This document shows, in pieces, positions 60,529-64,000 of a DNA stretch of 64,000 bases. Under the pieces are notes generated by a model, which saw nothing but the letters and a program-made list of their open reading frames with translations, was not told where the DNA came from and made no database searches. Location: positions 1-64,000 of the forward strand of contig JBFKVA010000001.1 of assembly GCA_041635475.1 (NCBI GenBank), in the 5' to 3' direction. A program made the position numbers and the translations under genes. This DNA comes from GCA-020352575 sp041635475. GTDB lineage: Bacteria > Actinomycetota > Acidimicrobiia > Spongiisociales > JAENVV01. The first letter of the stretch is position 1; each line of letters opens with the position of its first letter.

Positions 60529-61245
60529 CTACTTTCGCAGGATGAGCCGGATGAGCAGGATCGTCACCTCATAGAGGGCATACAGGGGCCCGGCGAGGAT
60601 GAAGAGCGTGAACGCATCCCCCGTCGGGGTGGCGGCCGCGGAAACGATCACGATGATCAGCACGGCCCAGCGGCGGCCACTCCGCAGCCGCTGCGACGAG
60701 ATGAACCCGGCCGCAGCCCCGGCGAACAGGAACACCGGGAACTCGAACGTGAGGCCGAACACGAGAAGGAAGCGAAGCGCGAACGAGACGTACTCCCCGA
60801 TGGCCGGTTGATACTCGACCTCGAGGAACCCGCCGAGGACCTCCAGGGCCCGCGGCAGGATGGAGTAGGCGAACACAACGCCGGTGGAGAAGAGGATGAC
60901 GAGGCTCGCCACGATCGGGACGGTCCACTTCTTCTCCCGCTTGGTGAGCCCGGGAGACACGAACGCCCACACCTGGTAGAAGACGATCGGGCTGGCCAGC
61001 ACGAACCCGGCGAACCCGGACACCCGCATCGCCACCGAGAACGGTTCTGCCGCCCGGATCGCCTGCAGGCGTCCGTCGGGGAACACCTCGAGGTAGGGGG
61101 CGGCCACGACGTCGAACAGCTGCTGGTAGAAGGCGAGGGCGACCGCGAAGCCGAGGACGATCGCCACCGCAGCCCTGAAGAGCCGGTTGCGAAGCTCGAC
61201 GAGGTGCTCGAGAAGGGAAGAGGTCTTCTCGCCCGACTCGGTCAC
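60529..61245 (-). CDS. tatC: twin-arginine translocase subunit TatC
   Basis: A 238-residue six-helix membrane protein. LLEHLVELRNRLFRAA is the conserved N-terminal Glu-Arg region that binds the twin-arginine signal, and FYQVWAFVSPGLTKREKK and FEFPVFLF complete the family. With TatA it exports folded proteins. GTG start overlaps tatA (GTGA). Confidence 0.96.
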   Translation of the reverse strand: MTESGEKTSSLLEHLVELRNRLFRAAVAIVLGFAVALAFYQQLFDVVAAPYLEVFPDGRLQAIRAAEPFSVAMRVSGFAGFVLASPIVFYQVWAFVSPGLTKREKKWTVPIVASLVILFSTGVVFAYSILPRALEVLGGFLEVEYQPAIGEYVSFALRFLLVFGLTFEFPVFLFAGAAAGFISSQRLRSGRRWAVLIIVIVSAAATPTGDAFTLFILAGPLYALYEVTILLIRLILRK

Positions 61246-61607
61246 GACTCGGGGTCCTCGTCCTCGTCCGACGGGGACTCGAGCGCCGAGAAGTCCTCGC
61301 CGGCATCAGCGGGCGTCGGGCCCTGGTCGTGGACCGGGCCCTTCCATTCGAGCATGGAAGCCGACTCCGTGGCCACGTCCTTGACGTCGGCGGAAAGGTC
61401 CTTGAGCGGCGCCACGGCTTCCTCGAAAGGCTTCTTGACGTCGCCGATTTCGGCCTCCAACGCGACGCGGAAGTCGTTGGCGACGGTTCGGATCTCCCGC
61501 ATCCAGCCCCCCACCTTGGATGCCAGTTCCGGGAGGCGCTGAGGTCCGAAGACGAGGAGGGCCACCACGAGGATGACGAGGTACTCGGTCCCGTTGATCG
61601 ATGGCAC
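61242..61607 (-). CDS. tatA: TatA/TatB-like translocase subunit
   Basis: A 121-residue protein: NGTEYLVILVVALLVFGPQR is the membrane helix and FGPxRLPE hinge, followed by an amphipathic helix and an acidic tail (SPSDEDEDPES). The Glu in the helix (NGTE) leans toward TatB, but actinobacterial loci usually call this tatA. GTG start with TACACT 7 nt upstream, leaderless. Directly followed by tatC. Confidence 0.9.
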   Translation of the reverse strand: MPSINGTEYLVILVVALLVFGPQRLPELASKVGGWMREIRTVANDFRVALEAEIGDVKKPFEEAVAPLKDLSADVKDVATESASMLEWKGPVHDQGPTPADAGEDFSALESPSDEDEDPES

Positions 61608-61614
61608 GCAGTTG

Positions 61615-61620
61615 AGTGTA
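61615..61620 (-). promoter_or_regulatory. -10 box (TACACT), leaderless GTG start of tatA
   Basis: On the minus strand TACACT ends 7 nt before the GTG. It would separate tatA-tatC-helY from the paf genes. Confidence 0.55.
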
Positions 61621-61671
61621 TCCCGCCCATGCCGGGGACGGCCCAGCGGCGACGAAGTCCGCGCAGGTCGG

Positions 61672-61959
61672 TCAGAGCATCCGGGTGGGAGCGGGTTCGG
61701 CGTGGAGCGCCCGGGAGAAGGCGATGATCTCGGCTTCGGTGATCTGCTCGTGACTGCCGGCGGATCGCGTGGGTACGCCTGCGGCCTGGAGGAGAAGGAC
61801 GATCCGCGGAGCTGCGTCGCGAGCCTGGAGGTCGAAGCACGATGGGCACACGAACGAGTACTGACCCTCTGTCGCGTTGGTGGGTACCTCGAGCAGCATC
61901 TGATGGACGAACAACTCGATGGTTCCGCACGTTGCGCAAGTGGTCTTGATCGTTGTCAT
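61672..61959 (-). CDS. small two-CxxC zinc-ribbon protein
   Basis: A 95-residue protein with TTCATCGTIEL and FVCPSCFDLQARD, two CxxC knuckles about 30 residues apart, then a helical C-terminus. It should bind one zinc. It lies between pafC and tatA, a slot empty in the mycobacterial order. GAGGG precedes the ATG. Function unknown; a link to proteasome or nucleic acid is only a guess. Confidence 0.75.
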   Translation of the reverse strand: MTTIKTTCATCGTIELFVHQMLLEVPTNATEGQYSFVCPSCFDLQARDAAPRIVLLLQAAGVPTRSAGSHEQITEAEIIAFSRALHAEPAPTRML

Positions 61960-62034
61960 GGTGAACGCCCTCGGTGAGGTTGCACGACGAGTATCGGCCC
62001 CACATCCCGTGGCTTGAGCAGAAAGCTGGAGCGA

Positions 62035-62964
62035 TCAGTGGTGGTATCGGGCCAGCACCGCGGAGCGAAGCGCACCCAACTCGGTGGCCACCGCCCCAGC
62101 CGATACCAGTTCGGCCTCCGGCCCGAGTCGAAGCAGGAGGCGGGCAATGACACCGGCGCTGGGCGCTGCCATCTCGACGGTCATCCCGGCGCCATCGTCC
62201 TCGACGACGGCCACCGGGTAGTACTCCGCCACCCAGCGCCCGCCGGGTCGCAGCCGCAGCGTCGCCTTCACGTCGTCGTCGGACGGGACGTACCGTTGCT
62301 CGGGGTCGGGGAGCGTCGGGGGCGGGACGAACACCTCGTCGGTTCGGATTGCCCGCCGGATCCGATCGACCCGAAACCGCCGCTCGGCCCCGGAGCGGCG
62401 ACACCAGGCGTCCAGGTACCACTGTCCCCGGCTGGTCACGAGTTGCCACGGCTCGACGATCCGCTCGGTCGTCTCCTCCTTGCCCAGTGAGGTGTAGGTG
62501 ATTTGCAGGACGCCGTTGGACTCGATCGCCTCCCGCAGGCCGCCCAACATCTCCTCGTCGGCGGTGATGGTCACGGCGACCACCTCCGCACCGTCGGCCA
62601 CGAGGACGCCAAGCAGCTTCTCGACCGCCGAGGAAAGTGGCTCGGAACCTTCACCGGCGGCCTGCAGCGTGAGGGCGGCTGCGATGAGTGCCAGTCCCTC
62701 CTCGGGACTCAGGCGAAGCGGTTGGGCGAAGTAGTCGGCCATGTCCACGACCACTTCGTCCTCGTCCACGTAGGCCACCATCAGCTCTCCGGGTCCGTAC
62801 CCGGGGAGCCCGCACACGAACACGAGGTCGAGGTCGTCCACGAGCTGGCGTCGGGTGTAGTCGAAGCGGGCGCACACCTCTTCGACGCTGGCGCCCGGGT
62901 TGGCGATGACCCACGGCAGCATGGCCAGGATCCGGCTCAGACGGCGAGTCGTCCTGTCAGTCAC
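62035..62964 (-). CDS. pafC: WYL-domain transcriptional regulator PafC
   Basis: A 309-residue protein: an N-terminal winged helix (RRLSRILAMLPWVIANPGAS, EEVCARFDYTRRQLVDDLDL), a WYL domain (SRGQWYLDAWCRRSGAERRF) and a C-terminal WCX region. PafC with PafB forms a DNA-damage regulator in mycobacteria. GTG start overlaps pafB by 8 nt (GTGACTGA). Confidence 0.92.
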   Translation of the reverse strand: MTDRTTRRLSRILAMLPWVIANPGASVEEVCARFDYTRRQLVDDLDLVFVCGLPGYGPGELMVAYVDEDEVVVDMADYFAQPLRLSPEEGLALIAAALTLQAAGEGSEPLSSAVEKLLGVLVADGAEVVAVTITADEEMLGGLREAIESNGVLQITYTSLGKEETTERIVEPWQLVTSRGQWYLDAWCRRSGAERRFRVDRIRRAIRTDEVFVPPPTLPDPEQRYVPSDDDVKATLRLRPGGRWVAEYYPVAVVEDDGAGMTVEMAAPSAGVIARLLLRLGPEAELVSAGAVATELGALRSAVLARYHH

Positions 62965-63859
62965 CGGACACCCTCTCCACGAGTGCGGCCCGTACCTGCG
63001 CCGGTCCCACGATCTCGGCACGGGGACCGAACTCCAGCACCCACGAGACGAGGGCGTCCGTGTTGCCGGTGGCCAGATCGACCTCCCCACCGCCTTCCAC
63101 TGCTCGCCATACGACCCCCGGGACCTGTCGCTGAACCCACCAGAGTATGTCGTCGTCGAACCGCACCGTGGCCGTGACCCGTTCGTCGCCGGGCTCCCAC
63201 GGGTGCAAGGGAACCGCTGATCGCAGGTCGAGGTCGAGGGGCCTCGTGAACGACCCGGCTTCCCCGGTGCGAGACCAGCCGGACCCGCGGTCGACTCGAA
63301 ACGAACGGACGCCCTCAACCGTGCCGGCCACGAGGTACCAATGCCCCCGCTGGTGGAGGACACCATAGGGGTCGACCCGCCGGTTCTTGTCCCGATGGCG
63401 GAACCCGACCGGAGCGCGATCGCTGATCGCCGCGAAGAGGAAGCCGAGGGCCTCCCGTTCGCTCCCGAGGTCGGCGCCCAGGTGGCTGCCTGGGCGGTGT
63501 GAGACGCCCCCCAGCTTGTAGAGGGCGCCTTCGGCCGCCCCGACTCCATCCATGCGGGCCATGCGCGATGCCAGCCATATCGCCGCCCGCTCCTCCTCGG
63601 TGAGCCCGGGGTCGGGCATCTCGTAGGCGCTGGAGCTGAGCAGGTAGCCCACGGTGTTGTCCTCCAACTCGACCGTCGACAGCGGGACCCCCATGGAGCG
63701 CAGCATCTCCTTGTCGCGTTCGAACATGCGCCTGAAGGCCACGTCGTTGTCGGTGTCGTAGCCGGCGACGGTGAACCGGATGGTCTCGGCCGTGGCCGGC
63801 CGCCCCGTTGTCCGAAGGAACGCCAGCAGGTTGAGGAGCCGTTCGAGGACACGCCGCAT
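62957..63859 (-). CDS. pafB: WYL-domain transcriptional regulator PafB
   Basis: A 300-residue protein with an N-terminal helix-turn-helix (LERLLNLLAFLRTTGRPATA), a WYL core (LHQRGHWYLVAGTVEGVRSF) and a WCX end. It forms the SOS-independent PafBC activator with PafC. The ATG at 63859 is set by TACCCT 6 nt upstream; a longer form adds ten residues past it. Order pafB-pafC-tatA-tatC-helY matches mycobacteria. Confidence 0.92.
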   Translation of the reverse strand: MRRVLERLLNLLAFLRTTGRPATAETIRFTVAGYDTDNDVAFRRMFERDKEMLRSMGVPLSTVELEDNTVGYLLSSSAYEMPDPGLTEEERAAIWLASRMARMDGVGAAEGALYKLGGVSHRPGSHLGADLGSEREALGFLFAAISDRAPVGFRHRDKNRRVDPYGVLHQRGHWYLVAGTVEGVRSFRVDRGSGWSRTGEAGSFTRPLDLDLRSAVPLHPWEPGDERVTATVRFDDDILWWVQRQVPGVVWRAVEGGGEVDLATGNTDALVSWVLEFGPRAEIVGPAQVRAALVERVSGD

Positions 63860-63865
63860 CCGGGC

Positions 63866-63871
63866 AGGGTA
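63866..63871 (-). promoter_or_regulatory. -10 box (TACCCT), leaderless start of pafB
   Basis: On the minus strand TACCCT-GCCCGG-ATG, identical over 15 nt to the xerC start. Mycobacterial pafB is also driven by a promoter upstream of the operon. Confidence 0.55.
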
Positions 63872-63923
63872 CGTCACCGCCGCCGGCAAGAGAAGGCCAG
63901 CACCGCTCGGCGCAGGGCCTCCC

Positions 63924-64000
63924 CTACATCTGCTCGATGAGCTTGTCCACCCGTTCGTCGGACGCCACGAGGGGGTCCTTGCACAGGACGGTGCGCTGGG
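63924..64000 (-). CDS. 3' end of a gene upstream of pafB, possibly pafA/dop
   Basis: Only the last 25 codons are present, ending CKDPLVASDERVDKLIEQM and TAG. The DPL...ERVdkLI ending resembles the C-terminus of PafA/Dop ligases (often DPLRGT ... V ..LL), and pafA precedes pafB in mycobacteria. Too little sequence for a firm call. Confidence 0.4.
   Translation of the reverse strand, partial: QRTVLCKDPLVASDERVDKLIEQM

Overview
This is a 64 kb stretch of a GC-rich bacterial chromosome, almost certainly from an actinobacterium. The case rests on gene order. The right end carries pafB-pafC-tatA-tatC-helY, and the middle carries pgsA-gcvH-garA-MerR-(DUF151 nuclease)-MerR; both orders match the mycobacterial chromosome. 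A DUF4193 protein and a second WYL regulator add support. The arginine-succinylation genes, the aroA-cmk fusion and the many leaderless promoters suggest a lineage away from the model actinobacteria. Acidimicrobiia-like is my guess, and it is inference only. Nothing looks like a prophage, plasmid, CRISPR array or insertion sequence.

Layout. Positions 1-940 are the end of an rRNA operon (23S 3' part, 5S, terminator). Positions 960-4930 hold a TPR protein, an SSB paralog, a gamma-glutamyltransferase-like enzyme, a SURF1 protein and a DUF2277 protein. Positions 4979-10861 form an arginine succinyltransferase (AST) locus: astB, astA and an M20 hydrolase in one operon, astC divergent, and an odd HisA-like TIM barrel downstream. 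Positions 10901-19591 are mixed metabolism and housekeeping: a crotonase, PPK2, XerC, a release-factor-like protein, an ALDH7 dehydrogenase, a lipoprotein with an in-frame amber codon and a FAD amine oxidase. Positions 19641-27177 hold a Kef-type antiporter, rnhB, yqgE, a GAPDH pair whose first member lacks the catalytic cysteine, tam, a DUF480 protein and an MFS transporter. Positions 27182-33360 are the garA/gcvH locus with dac and hpt inserted. Positions 33365-39911 encode a complete peptide/nickel-type ABC transporter (dppABCDF layout). After a tRNA-Pro, positions 40276-54935 are minus-strand core genes (der, ispH, aroA-cmk, an RsuA-family synthase, scpB, scpA, dksA-like, pyrG, an acyl-CoA ligase, recN, nadK, tlyA). 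Positions 54992-64000 hold a rhomboid, a Nudix protein, a GNAT, DUF4193, a lipid kinase, helY, tatC, tatA and pafC/pafB, ending in a truncated gene.

Regulation. About twenty genes have a TAnnnT-type -10 box placed 6-10 nt, mostly 6 or 7 nt, before an ATG or GTG and no Shine-Dalgarno sequence, so their mRNAs should be leaderless. Distal operon genes instead overlap by ATGA/GTGA or by an 8-nt ATGACTGA-type junction. A few genes (dppA, the dksA-like gene, gap1, the 960 gene, ssb) have clear Shine-Dalgarno leaders. The points most worth a second look are the AST locus with an M20 enzyme where AstE would be expected, the active-site-less GAPDH, the HisA-like protein with Asn for its catalytic Asp, the leaderless promoter set with one 21-bp two-way promoter, and the amber-interrupted lipoprotein.
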